Of a stretch of 14,447 nt of DNA, positions 1-6,722 are shown one piece after another. This DNA is from Chloroflexota bacterium. Its GTDB lineage: Bacteria > Chloroflexota > Limnocylindria > Limnocylindrales > Limnocylindraceae. A program made the translations under genes and the position numbers. Every line of letters begins with the position of its first letter. The first letter of the stretch is position 1. The notes under the pieces are model-generated. The model did no database searches. It saw nothing but the letters and a program-made list of their open reading frames with translations, and was not told the origin of the DNA. The stretch lies in assembly GCA_003476885.1 (NCBI GenBank), contig DMUR01000061.1:1-14447 (forward strand), read 5' to 3'.

Positions 1-294
1 ATCACCTCAACGGAGATCACGGAGGCGATGGAGGTGCCGCTGCGAAACCTCACCGACGCCATCCGTGGCGTGCTCGAGCAGACGCCACCAGAGCTCAGTG
101 CAGACATCATCGACAAGGGGATCGTCCTCTCGGGCGGCGGCGCGCTGCTACGCAACATTGACCGCCTCATCACCAACGTAACCGGCGTTGCCGCCCATGT
201 GGCACCAGATCCGCTGAGCTGCGTGGCGAAGGGGACAGGGATTGCGCTCGAGCACTTTGACGTCTTCGCCAAGTCGCTGACGTCACAAGCCTGA
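1..294 (+). CDS. mreB: Rod shape-determining protein MreB, C-terminal part (5' end outside window)
   Basis: The first base is already in frame and 97 residues are visible to the TGA at 292-294. MreB is the bacterial actin that forms membrane-attached filaments and guides lateral wall synthesis. The visible part matches the end of the actin fold: an amphipathic helix region with PLRNLTDAIRGVLEQTPPELSADI, then the nucleotide-binding glycine motif LSGGGALLRNIDRLI, and the end GVAAHVAPDPLSCVAKGTGIALEHF, corresponding to the usual 'DPLxCVAxGTGxALE' of MreB. The ATG at 28 is internal, not the start. The next gene begins 3 bases after the stop, so the two are probably cotranscribed. The usual mreC and mreD do not follow. 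The family assignment is secure; the 5' end and promoter cannot be seen. Confidence 0.95.
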   Translation: MTSTEITEAMEVPLRNLTDAIRGVLEQTPPELSADIIDKGIVLSGGGALLRNIDRLITNVTGVAAHVAPDPLSCVAKGTGIALEHFDVFAKSLTSQA

Positions 295-297
295 TCC

Positions 298-1047
298 GTG
301 CCTCTGCTCCAGCGCGAAGGCTGGCCGCAGGAGGGTGCCCCTAAGGCATTCGTTGACCTCCACTCCCACTCTTCGTCCAGCTTTGACTCACTGAGCGATC
401 CCATCGCGCTCACGCGCGCCGCTGCAGCTCGCGGCATCACCCATCTCGCAATCACCGATCATGATCGCGTTGACGGCGCACAACGGGCACGTGACGCGCA
501 GATCCCCGGCATCACCGTCCTTGTTGGTTCCGAAGTGCGCACGCGTGATGGTGACATGATCGCGCTCTTCATTGAGCGACCCATCAAGGTTGGACTCCCG
601 CCGGCGGAGGCCATCGCAGCGATTCGTGAGCAAGGCGGCCTCGTTGGAATTCCGCACCCGTTTGACGGCACACGCGGCTCGCTACTCCTCAAGGAAGAAC
701 ATGCAGAACTCATCACGCTCGTTGACTGGATTGAAGGGTGGAACGCGCGACTGTGGACGCCTGGTGGCAACGCGCGTGCAGCAGCGCTTGCGGCAACACA
801 CGGGATTCCGAGCGTTGCATCGTCAGATGCGCACAGCATCATGGAGATTGGAAACGCAGCAACGGTGCTCGCTGGCGATCCATCAACGCCAGCACTGATG
901 CGCGCGGCGCTCGCTGCGCCGCATGAACTCATCACTGGTCGTAGTGCGCTGCTCGCGCGCTTGGTGATGCCGTTTGTCAAAGTGATCAATGCGACACGTG
1001 GAAACCGACGCATCAAGCCCGGCGTCACCTACGGCGAGCAGGGATGA
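298..1047 (+). CDS. PHP-domain metal-dependent phosphoesterase
   Basis: A 249-residue protein with GTG start. It lies in the same frame as mreB, whose TGA is two codons upstream, so GTG 298 is the first possible start; no good Shine-Dalgarno is visible and coupling to mreB is likely. PHP metal-ligand motifs appear in order: H22-S-H24, T53-D-H-D56, G77-S-E79, the P119-H-P motif and S175-S-D-A-H179. The stretch VDWIEGWNARLWTPGGNARAAALAATHGIP resembles the PHP-associated C-terminal region seen in YciV/TrpH-like proteins. Such enzymes hydrolyse phosphoesters (nucleotides, short RNAs or small molecules) with two or three bound metals. It is shorter than typical YciV nucleases (about 280-290). No signal peptide, so cytoplasmic. 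The substrate cannot be told from sequence. Confidence 0.88.
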   Translation: MPLLQREGWPQEGAPKAFVDLHSHSSSSFDSLSDPIALTRAAAARGITHLAITDHDRVDGAQRARDAQIPGITVLVGSEVRTRDGDMIALFIERPIKVGLPPAEAIAAIREQGGLVGIPHPFDGTRGSLLLKEEHAELITLVDWIEGWNARLWTPGGNARAAALAATHGIPSVASSDAHSIMEIGNAATVLAGDPSTPALMRAALAAPHELITGRSALLARLVMPFVKVINATRGNRRIKPGVTYGEQG

Positions 1048-1060
1048 TCGGCGAGACGGA

Positions 1061-2089
1061 ATGAGCGAGGCGAAAACCTCGTTCAGCATTGGCGAGCGGA
1101 TACGGCGTCCCTCAACGATCGCAGGACTTCTCTTTACCGTGGTCCTGCTGGTTGGACTCTGGCGCGCTGCGAGCGCGTTCAACCTTGATCAAGTTGCAAC
1201 ACTGATCGGATCCGCGAATCCACTCGCGCTGGTTGCAGCGCTTGCGGCAACACTCGCCACGCTGCTCCTTCGTGGACTGCGATGGCGCGAACTTCTCAGT
1301 GTGGTGAACCTCTCAATCTCGCGTCGTGCCGCGATTGAGATCCTCGCACTCTCTTTCTGGGTCAACGTCGTGCTGCCCGCAAAGATTGGTGACTTCTATC
1401 GCGCGTGGCTTCTGAAGCGCAATGGAGGCCCCTCGTTTGGTCGCGGTGTTGGCACCGTGGTCTTGGAGCGCGCGCTCGATCTCATCACGGTCGCACTTCT
1501 TGGTGCGCTCTCTGGCGCCGTCGCATTTGGTGGTGAGCTTCCAGCCGCTGTGTTGGTGCTGATGGTGTTTGCCCTCGCACTCGCACTGGTGGGAATTCTG
1601 GTGCTTCTTGCAGCGCGCGGTCCAGCGAGCAGGCTGAGCAAGCGGCTGCCACTTCCCAGGCAGGCCGCCGAACCACTGGAGCGCGCCTTTGACGCGCTGA
1701 AGGAGGGGAGCACGCGCGGCGGGATCGTGCGCGTTGCACCGCACACGTGTGCGATCTGGGCGCTCCAAGCGCTGCGACTCGGCGCTGTCGCCGCTGCACT
1801 CGGACTCTTTCAGGTCGACCCAGCAGCCGGTGCGATCGGCCCTTCCGCGGTGCTTTTCACTGCGCTCGCGTCTGCCGTGTTGAGCACCGTCCCGTTCACC
1901 CCAGCAGGCTTGGGCATTGTTGAGGCGGGGAGTGTTGGCATCTTGGTTGGGATCTTCGGAATGACTCCTGAGTCGGCGATCGCCCTCATGCTGCTTGACC
2001 GCATCACAGATATCGGCTCGCTGATGGCTGGCGGGGCCGTTCTCTTTGCCGTGTCACCATTCCGGCGCGGTGCCGGAAGTCTCCGCTAG
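1061..2089 (+). CDS. YbhN/UPF0104-type integral membrane protein (LPG synthase transmembrane-like family)
   Basis: 342 residues when started at ATG 1061, 13 bases after the PHP gene. An in-frame ATG at 989 would overlap the PHP gene by 59 bases and add a polar extension, so I prefer 1061, with a weak GAGACGGA upstream. It has about seven to eight hydrophobic segments. Two family signatures are visible: LPAKIGDFYRAWLL near 105-118 followed by V-L-E-R-A-L-D-L at 134-141, and P278-F-T-P-A-G-L-G-I-V-E288 followed by L-L-D-R near 311-314. These match PF03706, the flippase-like domain of MprF (lysylphosphatidylglycerol synthase), found alone in YbhN and AglD-type proteins. No catalytic aminoacyl-transfer domain is present, so MprF activity is not expected; a role in lipid or glycolipid handling in the membrane is inferred. 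The gene ends tail to tail with nfo, overlapping 4 bases. Confidence 0.85.
   Translation: MSEAKTSFSIGERIRRPSTIAGLLFTVVLLVGLWRAASAFNLDQVATLIGSANPLALVAALAATLATLLLRGLRWRELLSVVNLSISRRAAIEILALSFWVNVVLPAKIGDFYRAWLLKRNGGPSFGRGVGTVVLERALDLITVALLGALSGAVAFGGELPAAVLVLMVFALALALVGILVLLAARGPASRLSKRLPLPRQAAEPLERAFDALKEGSTRGGIVRVAPHTCAIWALQALRLGAVAAALGLFQVDPAAGAIGPSAVLFTALASAVLSTVPFTPAGLGIVEAGSVGILVGIFGMTPESAIALMLLDRITDIGSLMAGGAVLFAVSPFRRGAGSLR
2060..2078. terminator. Terminator-like hairpin at convergent gene ends
   Basis: A perfect inverted repeat: stem 2060-2066 (TTCCGGC) pairs with 2072-2078 (GCCGGAA) around a 5-base loop. It lies in the last codons of the YbhN-like gene and 7 bases past the nfo stop on the other strand, so it could serve both convergent transcripts. 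No T-tract follows on either strand, so it is not a textbook intrinsic terminator; it could also be an RNA 3'-end stabiliser. Confidence 0.4.
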
Positions 2090-3114
2090 CGCCGCTTCAC
2101 ACTCTTCTTCGCAGCAGGCTTCGGCGCCTTCGCCGCCTTCTTGACAGGCTTCGGCAGGCCTGGAGCCTCCGCTGGGAGCGGCTTCAGCTTTAGGTTCCCC
2201 TGCGCAAGCTGGATCGTGCGCTCAACGTTCAGCTTGTCCCAGCCCTCTTCCATCCCCGGTGTCTCCAGGTAGTACGCGGCATGGGCGAGTTTCGGATGAC
2301 TGATCAGCGCGGCGAGTCCGCGTGCGCCGACTTCGCCGCCGCCAATGTGTTGATGTCGATCCAGCTTAGAACCGTGCGCCGCCTTGCTGTCGTTGTAGTG
2401 GATCATCACGAGCTTCTCGAGGCCAATCTTGCGATCAAACTCTTCAATGACGCGATTAAGTTCATCAAGATCAGACATCTCAACACCAGCGCCCCAGAGG
2501 TGCGCCGAGTCTAGGCAGTAGCCCACGCGCGACATGTCAACTCGTCGCTTCCCCATTGCTTCGTGAATTGCGATCAACTCATCGATGCTTTCACCGATAC
2601 CATTCCCTCCGCCCGCAGAGTTCTCAAGCACCAGGAGTGCATCGCTCGCCGTTGCTGGAACGCCGTCAAGGATCTGATCAACCGCCTCGGCGACGCGCTT
2701 CACACCCGCCTCAATCCCAGTACCGAGATGTGAACCAATGTGCACGTTGATGAACGACGCGCCGTATGCGGGAGCAACGCGTAGTTCGTGCTGCAACATT
2801 GCAATGCTCTTTTCGCGAACTTCTGGTCGAGGTCCTGCAAGGTTGGCAAGATATGCGGCGTGCACCGCGAGTGGGCCAAAGCCGTGCTCTTTCATCCGCG
2901 CGCGGAATTCTGGAAGCTCTTTCGGCAGCTCTGCGCGACGCGCCCAGCCGGTTGGGTTCCCAGTAAAGATCTGCAGCCCCATTGCGCCAACAGCGGCGGC
3001 ACGGTCCGCCGCCTTGACTAAGCCAGGTCCAACAGCAAGGTGCGCGCCGAGCATGCGATCGAGTCGCCCTGCGGCGGAGGGTGGTGCGGAACTCTTCCTA
3101 CTCTTGGCGGCCAT
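2086..3114 (-). CDS. nfo: Endonuclease IV (AP endonuclease) with lysine-rich tail
   Basis: 342 residues. Endonuclease IV cuts DNA 5' to abasic sites during base excision repair using a trinuclear zinc centre. All nine expected ligands can be matched: H85, H125 (VHIGSH), E164 (LENSAGGG), D202 and H205 (LDSAH), H239 (IHYNDSK), D252 and H254 (DRHQHIGGG) and E284 (LETPG). The family is usually about 280-300 residues. This one has a basic N-terminal extension of about 20 residues and a C-terminal tail (about 306-342) rich in Lys, Pro and Ala, ending in KRR, probably disordered and DNA-binding. ATG 3114 is chosen because AGAGGA sits 7 bases upstream; an ATG at 3054 (residue 21) would remove the N-terminal extension but lacks a clear site. 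It follows the lipoprotein gene by 86 bases and may have its own promoter there. Confidence 0.93.
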   Translation of the reverse strand: MAAKSRKSSAPPSAAGRLDRMLGAHLAVGPGLVKAADRAAAVGAMGLQIFTGNPTGWARRAELPKELPEFRARMKEHGFGPLAVHAAYLANLAGPRPEVREKSIAMLQHELRVAPAYGASFINVHIGSHLGTGIEAGVKRVAEAVDQILDGVPATASDALLVLENSAGGGNGIGESIDELIAIHEAMGKRRVDMSRVGYCLDSAHLWGAGVEMSDLDELNRVIEEFDRKIGLEKLVMIHYNDSKAAHGSKLDRHQHIGGGEVGARGLAALISHPKLAHAAYYLETPGMEEGWDKLNVERTIQLAQGNLKLKPLPAEAPGLPKPVKKAAKAPKPAAKKSVKRR

Positions 3115-3200
3115 GCGTGCATCCTCTCACAACAGCGTCGGCGCACCCATGCGCAACTTCTTGATGCGTGACCGTTTGGGCGGAAGTGCGGGCGGAGCAG

Positions 3201-3689
3201 TTACTCCGGGAAGGCGGTGATGGTGATCTCGATCCCAAGGCCGTCCGTCAGCTCAACGGACGCAGCGCTCTCCACGAGCTCGCCCATGACGCGAATTTCA
3301 GCAAGGCCGGCATCGACTGCGTTTGGAATCGTTGGGTTCGTGCTGCGACGCCAGATCTCAAGGAAGTCGGCGAGCGTTGCGAGTGTCTCGTCTGGAGCCT
3401 CTACGTGGAGCTGGCCGTCTGGTTCATGTGTGTGCAACCAGTACATGCAGTCCTCGTTGATGCCAATGTTCGGTGGAACCTCTGCGGTCGTTCCATCAGG
3501 TAGCTTGATCGTGAGCTGCGAGTGGATGTGATACGCCGCATCATGACCGCCGAAGTCACACGAGACGGCGCCTACGTTCTCGCCAAATCCACCAACAGGA
3601 TCCTTGACAGGTATGCCATCTTTATCTGTCCCAGAGCATGCGGCGACGAGGAGTGCGCCGACGAGGACCCCAACAAGCTTCTTCTGCAT
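3201..3689 (-). CDS. Histidine-rich lipoprotein of unknown function
   Basis: 162 residues. The N-terminus MQKKLVGVLVGALLVAAC is a lipoprotein signal peptide with lipobox V15-A-A-C18, so the mature protein should be lipid-anchored outside the membrane. The mature part has a compact conserved-looking core: Y53-H-I-H56, PPNIGI, C81-M-Y-W-L-H-T-H88, then QLHVEAP and LADFLEIW. I recall this HIH...WLHTH...HVESP...LGDFFxIW pattern from uncharacterised exported proteins in several bacteria and some archaea, without a named function. The clustered His residues (54, 56, 86, 88, 95) and Cys 45 and 81 could bind a metal such as copper, which is inference. A promoter-like TGCTATCAT lies 6 bases upstream of the ATG and no Shine-Dalgarno is seen, so translation is probably leaderless. 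Confidence 0.8.
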   Translation of the reverse strand: MQKKLVGVLVGALLVAACSGTDKDGIPVKDPVGGFGENVGAVSCDFGGHDAAYHIHSQLTIKLPDGTTAEVPPNIGINEDCMYWLHTHEPDGQLHVEAPDETLATLADFLEIWRRSTNPTIPNAVDAGLAEIRVMGELVESAASVELTDGLGIEITITAFPE

Positions 3690-3695
3690 GCGCCA

Positions 3696-3704
3696 ATGAT
3701 AGCA
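3696..3704 (-). promoter_or_regulatory. Extended -10 promoter element, lipoprotein gene (leaderless)
   Basis: On the minus strand the sequence reads TGCTATCAT, an extended -10 (TGn + TANNNT). The hexamer ends 6 bases before the ATG at 3689, which would place the transcription start on or next to the start codon. No convincing -35 is visible, as is common with extended -10 elements. No ribosome-binding site lies between. Confidence 0.55.
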
Positions 3705-3721
3705 AGTTGTTCAGCGACACC

Positions 3722-4393
3722 TCAGCGCTCGTAGGCCACGCTCACCACGGCAATCCAGCGCACCCCTGCCACTCGCAGTGCTCGCGCCGCCTCACGCGCG
3801 GTTGCGCCACTCGTCTGGATGTCATCGACCAGCACGACGGCACTCGGTAGCTCCACGTCCTCCCTGCACGACATGGCCCCCTGCATGATTAACGCTCGCG
3901 CGGAGCGAGTGGCGCCATGAAGGGGTTCGGTGCTTCGAACACGCGCAAGGAGCCTCCGAACGGGGAGGTGTGCAGCGGCTCCTGCTGCGGTCGCGAGCAG
4001 CGCCGCATGGTCAAAGCCGCGCTCGTGCACGCGACCCTGGTCCGTCGGGATTGGCACGAGCGTGACCTGAAACGCTGCACGTGCTGATACCTGCTTGATC
4101 GCGGGTACGAGTGCCTCACCAAGCTCCCGGGCGAGCCCCTGCACACCCCCGTACTTCATGGTGCGAATGGCCGCTCCGAGTCCGCCTTCGTAGGGGCCAA
4201 GCGCCGCAGCGGCGGAGAGGTTCCCCGCCGGCAGTGCCACCGCGCGGTCTGAGATCCACTCGGCACGACACTCCGCGCAGAGCAGCGCCCCCTCGCACTC
4301 GCAGATCCCACAACGGGGCGGAGCGAGGAGTTCAACCAACGGCGCGGCTGCAGAGCGCACGAGGAGTTGGAGCTGTAGCGAAAACGTGCGCAT
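3722..4393 (-). CDS. comF: ComF family phosphoribosyltransferase-like protein
   Basis: 223 residues from ATG 4393, which has GGAAG 8 bases upstream. The frame stays open to 4585, but that extension lies inside the divergent acyltransferase gene and has shadow-like composition. The protein has the ComF plan: an N-terminal Cys cluster (C28, C31, C39, C42) that probably binds zinc, then a type I phosphoribosyltransferase fold with LVPIPTDQGRVHERGFDHA at about 112-130 and the PRPP-loop motif VVLVDDIQTSGAT at 186-198. ComF proteins are needed for DNA uptake in competent bacteria, working with the ComFA helicase and DprA on incoming single strands; no other competence genes are in view. It is divergent from the acyltransferase gene, 47 bases apart. 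The lipoprotein gene follows after 32 bases. Confidence 0.9.
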   Translation of the reverse strand: MRTFSLQLQLLVRSAAAPLVELLAPPRCGICECEGALLCAECRAEWISDRAVALPAGNLSAAAALGPYEGGLGAAIRTMKYGGVQGLARELGEALVPAIKQVSARAAFQVTLVPIPTDQGRVHERGFDHAALLATAAGAAAHLPVRRLLARVRSTEPLHGATRSARALIMQGAMSCREDVELPSAVVLVDDIQTSGATAREAARALRVAGVRWIAVVSVAYER

Positions 4394-4428
4394 GCCGTGA
4401 TCTTCCACGCTCAAGCGTACGGAGCGCG

Positions 4429-4434
4429 TACGAT
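4429..4434 (+). promoter_or_regulatory. -10-like hexamer TACGAT for acyltransferase-glycosyltransferase operon (leaderless)
   Basis: TACGAT ends 6 bases before ATG 4441, placing the expected transcript start at the start codon. The GGAG directly before the ATG has no spacing and so cannot act as a normal ribosome-binding site. No clear -35 is visible in the 47-base divergent region. Confidence 0.5.
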
Positions 4435-4440
4435 ACGGAG

Positions 4441-5475
4441 ATGACGACCCCAGTAGGCTCCCTTGCCGTCTCCGCGACCCCGCTGGCTGGGGTGAGCAAA
4501 GACGAGTGGTCCGCGCTCTTGCAGGCCAACCCGAGCGCAAGCGCCTTTTCGCTCCGCGCGTTTCATCAGGCGTGGTGGAGCGCACACGGGGGTGGCGCGG
4601 AAGACGTCAGCATCGCTGTGCGAAGTGCATCAAGCGGCGAACTCCTCGGCTATCTCCCGCTGATGCGCCGACCGGACGGCGTGACCTACTCCGGTGCAAC
4701 GCTGCACATTGATTATGCCACCGTGCTGCTCGCGCCACACACGGGCGCGCCGAGTCAAGAGTCCGATCCTGTTGCAGACGCACTTGCAACGGCACTCCTT
4801 GCGCTCAACTCGCCAATCAACATGATGCGCATTCGCCCCGCTGATGTCGCGCACGTTCGAATGGTCGCCGCAATCCACCGCGCCGCGGTGGCTGCATCGC
4901 GCGCGGCAACATATGCGATTGAAGAGCCGGCGCCATACATTGATCTTCAAGGGATCCGCACGCTCGATGAACATCTGGAGCGCCTTGATAAGAAGCAGCG
5001 CCACGAGATTCGGCGCAAGGTTCGCCGCGGTGAAGCGGCTGGCGTGCAGATCAGCGCGAGCGAAGATGTGCTCGCTGATCTTCCTGAGTTCGTTCGCTTG
5101 CATCGCGCGCGTTGGGGCGAACGCGGGCTCTTTACCGAAACACCTAAAGGCGTGGAAGAGGAAGTCTTCCTGCGCGAGCTCTTCGCCACAGCGCCGAGCG
5201 GCACGATCAGTATGTTGATGGCGCGAAACGATGAGTTTGGAACATTTGCAGCGGGTCTCTTCTTACGAGACGCGGGTGCGATTAGATACTGGAATGCTGG
5301 AGGCGACGCGGCCGCGCGCGCACTCTCGCCTGGAGTGCTTCTCTTCGTCCACGGCCTAACACTCGCAATTAACGAGGGACGCGCGCAGTTGGACTTTTTG
5401 CGAGGGAATGAGGCGTACAAGTACGAGTGTGGCGCAGTAGATGCGCAGGTGATGAAGTTGGAGATCCCTCGATGA
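4441..5475 (+). CDS. GNAT-family acyltransferase, CelD/FemAB-like
   Basis: 344 residues from ATG 4441. The frame is open further upstream to 4111, but that part overlaps comF on the other strand, and homologous-looking sequence starts near residue 15. The middle and C-terminal parts fit Pfam Acetyltransf_6 (BcsL/CelD-like): YIDLQGIRTLDEHLERLDKKQRHEIRRKVRR at about 166-196, a strand with GTFAAGLFLRD at about 267-277, and L317-D-F-L-R-G-N-E-A-Y-K-Y-E-C-G331 near the end. The last matches the family's 'FDFxxGxExYKxxxG' signature. Members transfer acyl or aminoacyl groups to surface polysaccharides, peptidoglycan precursors or glycolipids. Its stop overlaps the start of the glycosyltransferase gene (ATGA at 5472-5475), so the two probably work on the same envelope glycan. 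The donor and acceptor are unknown. Confidence 0.82.
   Translation: MTTPVGSLAVSATPLAGVSKDEWSALLQANPSASAFSLRAFHQAWWSAHGGGAEDVSIAVRSASSGELLGYLPLMRRPDGVTYSGATLHIDYATVLLAPHTGAPSQESDPVADALATALLALNSPINMMRIRPADVAHVRMVAAIHRAAVAASRAATYAIEEPAPYIDLQGIRTLDEHLERLDKKQRHEIRRKVRRGEAAGVQISASEDVLADLPEFVRLHRARWGERGLFTETPKGVEEEVFLRELFATAPSGTISMLMARNDEFGTFAAGLFLRDAGAIRYWNAGGDAAARALSPGVLLFVHGLTLAINEGRAQLDFLRGNEAYKYECGAVDAQVMKLEIPR
5460..5463 (+). promoter_or_regulatory. Ribosome-binding site that fixes the glycosyltransferase start
   Basis: GGAG inside the end of the acyltransferase gene, 8 bases before ATG 5472. It supports this start over the in-frame ATGs at 5427 and 5481 and fits translational coupling through the ATGA overlap. 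Confidence 0.5.
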
Positions 5476-6698
5476 GCCGCATGGCTCACCAGAAGCCGTG
5501 CACGGGGCGCGCGCCTGCAGGGCCGCTCCCTGACGGCTCGCGTATCCGCGTGATGCAGCTCCTTGCCACAGGGACCAATGGTGGGGCGCAGGAGAGCCTC
5601 GTCAATACGGTGCTGCGTCTGGATAACTCGCGCCACGATGTGTGCGTGGTTTCACTCTCGCACGGGAGCACGGTGAAGCGACTCGAACGTCTCAAGATTC
5701 CCGTTGAGGTGATTGAAGACGAGCACGATGATCGCGCGGCGGCGGCACTCGCCGAGCGGATGATCGCGCTGAAGACGCAGGTGATCCATGCGCATATGTT
5801 CCGCGCCGATGTTGTTGCGGTATATGCGGCCGACCTTGTGGAGAAGCGCACAGGGGTTCGTCCACTTGTGGTCTCCACGCTGCACTCGAGTCGCTTCCGG
5901 TCTGCGGAGGATCGTGAACTACTGGAGAAACTCACGCCGCGTATCGACTGGCTGATCGCCGTGAGCGATGCGATCGTGCGCAAGATCGTGGCAGAGAACC
6001 GCGACAGCACCGCCATCAGCAGGATCTACAACGGCGTGGACCTGGAACGTTTTGATGAAGCGCCTGGCCGCGACGTCGTGCGCAAGGAGTTCGGCATCCC
6101 AAGTGACGCCCCAGTGGTGGCGGCGATTGGCCGTCTTGAGCCTGAGAAGGGGCACCCCACGCTCATTGAGGCCTGGCCGCTGGTGCACCACCATTTCCCG
6201 GAGGCGCGCCTCTTGATTGCTGGCGAGGGCTCAGAGCGCGATCGACTCGAGGGGCTCGCCGCTGCGCATCTACGCAGCGAACTCTGCTGCGACAGCGTTG
6301 CGTTCCTTGGTCGTCGTGACGACATCCCTGCGGTCTTGGCGGCAGCAGATGTGGTGGCAATGCCGAGCTACCGCGAAGCACAAGGGATCGCCATCCTTGA
6401 AGCCCTCGCAGCAGAGCGACCGGTAGTGGCGAGCAACGTGGGCGGAATTCCAGAGATGATCTCCGATGGCGAGACAGGAATCTTAGTTCCGTCGCACGAT
6501 CCATCCGCACTAGCAGCGGCGATCATTGCACTCTTCACACATCCAGATCGCGCGGCGAAACTCGCCAACGCTGGGCACGAGATGGTGCACGAAGAGTTCT
6601 GCATTGACTACATGATGCGAGACATCGAAGCGATCTATGCGCTCGCCGTAGGTGGTGATGCAACACTCGTCCCGGATCGGAACGGCGTTCGTGCGTAG
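5472..6698 (+). CDS. Glycosyltransferase family 4 (GT-B fold)
   Basis: 408 residues. N-terminal GT-B domain: V27-M-Q-L-L-A-T-G-T-N-G-G-A-Q40, with the glycine-rich loop typical of GT4 enzymes, then HAHMFRAD at about 106-113 and Y186-N-G-V-D190 at the domain junction. C-terminal domain: AAIGRLEPEKGHPTLIEAW at about 217-235, the donor-site EX7E motif E302-A-Q-G-I-A-I-L-E310, and S321-N-V-G-G-I-P-E and GILVP. Such enzymes move a sugar from a nucleotide-sugar to a lipid-linked or polysaccharide acceptor with retention, at the inner face of the membrane. No signal peptide or clear transmembrane segment. It is translationally coupled to the upstream acyltransferase gene. The sugar and acceptor cannot be inferred. 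It converges on the PIG-L gene, with 12 bases between stops. Confidence 0.92.
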   Translation: MSRMAHQKPCTGRAPAGPLPDGSRIRVMQLLATGTNGGAQESLVNTVLRLDNSRHDVCVVSLSHGSTVKRLERLKIPVEVIEDEHDDRAAAALAERMIALKTQVIHAHMFRADVVAVYAADLVEKRTGVRPLVVSTLHSSRFRSAEDRELLEKLTPRIDWLIAVSDAIVRKIVAENRDSTAISRIYNGVDLERFDEAPGRDVVRKEFGIPSDAPVVAAIGRLEPEKGHPTLIEAWPLVHHHFPEARLLIAGEGSERDRLEGLAAAHLRSELCCDSVAFLGRRDDIPAVLAAADVVAMPSYREAQGIAILEALAAERPVVASNVGGIPEMISDGETGILVPSHDPSALAAAIIALFTHPDRAAKLANAGHEMVHEEFCIDYMMRDIEAIYALAVGGDATLVPDRNGVRA

Positions 6699-6702
6699 CG
6701 GC

Positions 6703-6722
6703 GTCCGCGCTTAGCGGCGGAC
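6703..6722. terminator. Hairpin between convergent glycosyltransferase and PIG-L genes
   Basis: Stem 6703-6708 (GTCCGC) pairs with 6717-6722 (GCGGAC) around an 8-base loop. It starts 5 bases past the glycosyltransferase stop and covers the last codons of the opposing gene. No T-tract, so only terminator-like; it could act on both strands. Confidence 0.35.

Noticed and set aside
289..300. Possible readthrough fusion of MreB with the PHP protein (same frame, TGA then GTG two codons later)
   Set aside because: No selenocysteine-type element or readthrough context is evident, and MreB ends at its normal C-terminus; simple close spacing explains it.
4111..4440. N-terminal extension of the acyltransferase frame
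   Set aside because: It is Arg/Pro-rich and lies opposite the comF coding region; a -10-like element and ATG at 4441 fit better.
4947..5636. 229-codon minus-strand open frame opposite the acyltransferase and glycosyltransferase genes
   Set aside because: Arg/Ser/Pro-rich shadow sequence without domain signs, spanning two real genes on the other strand.
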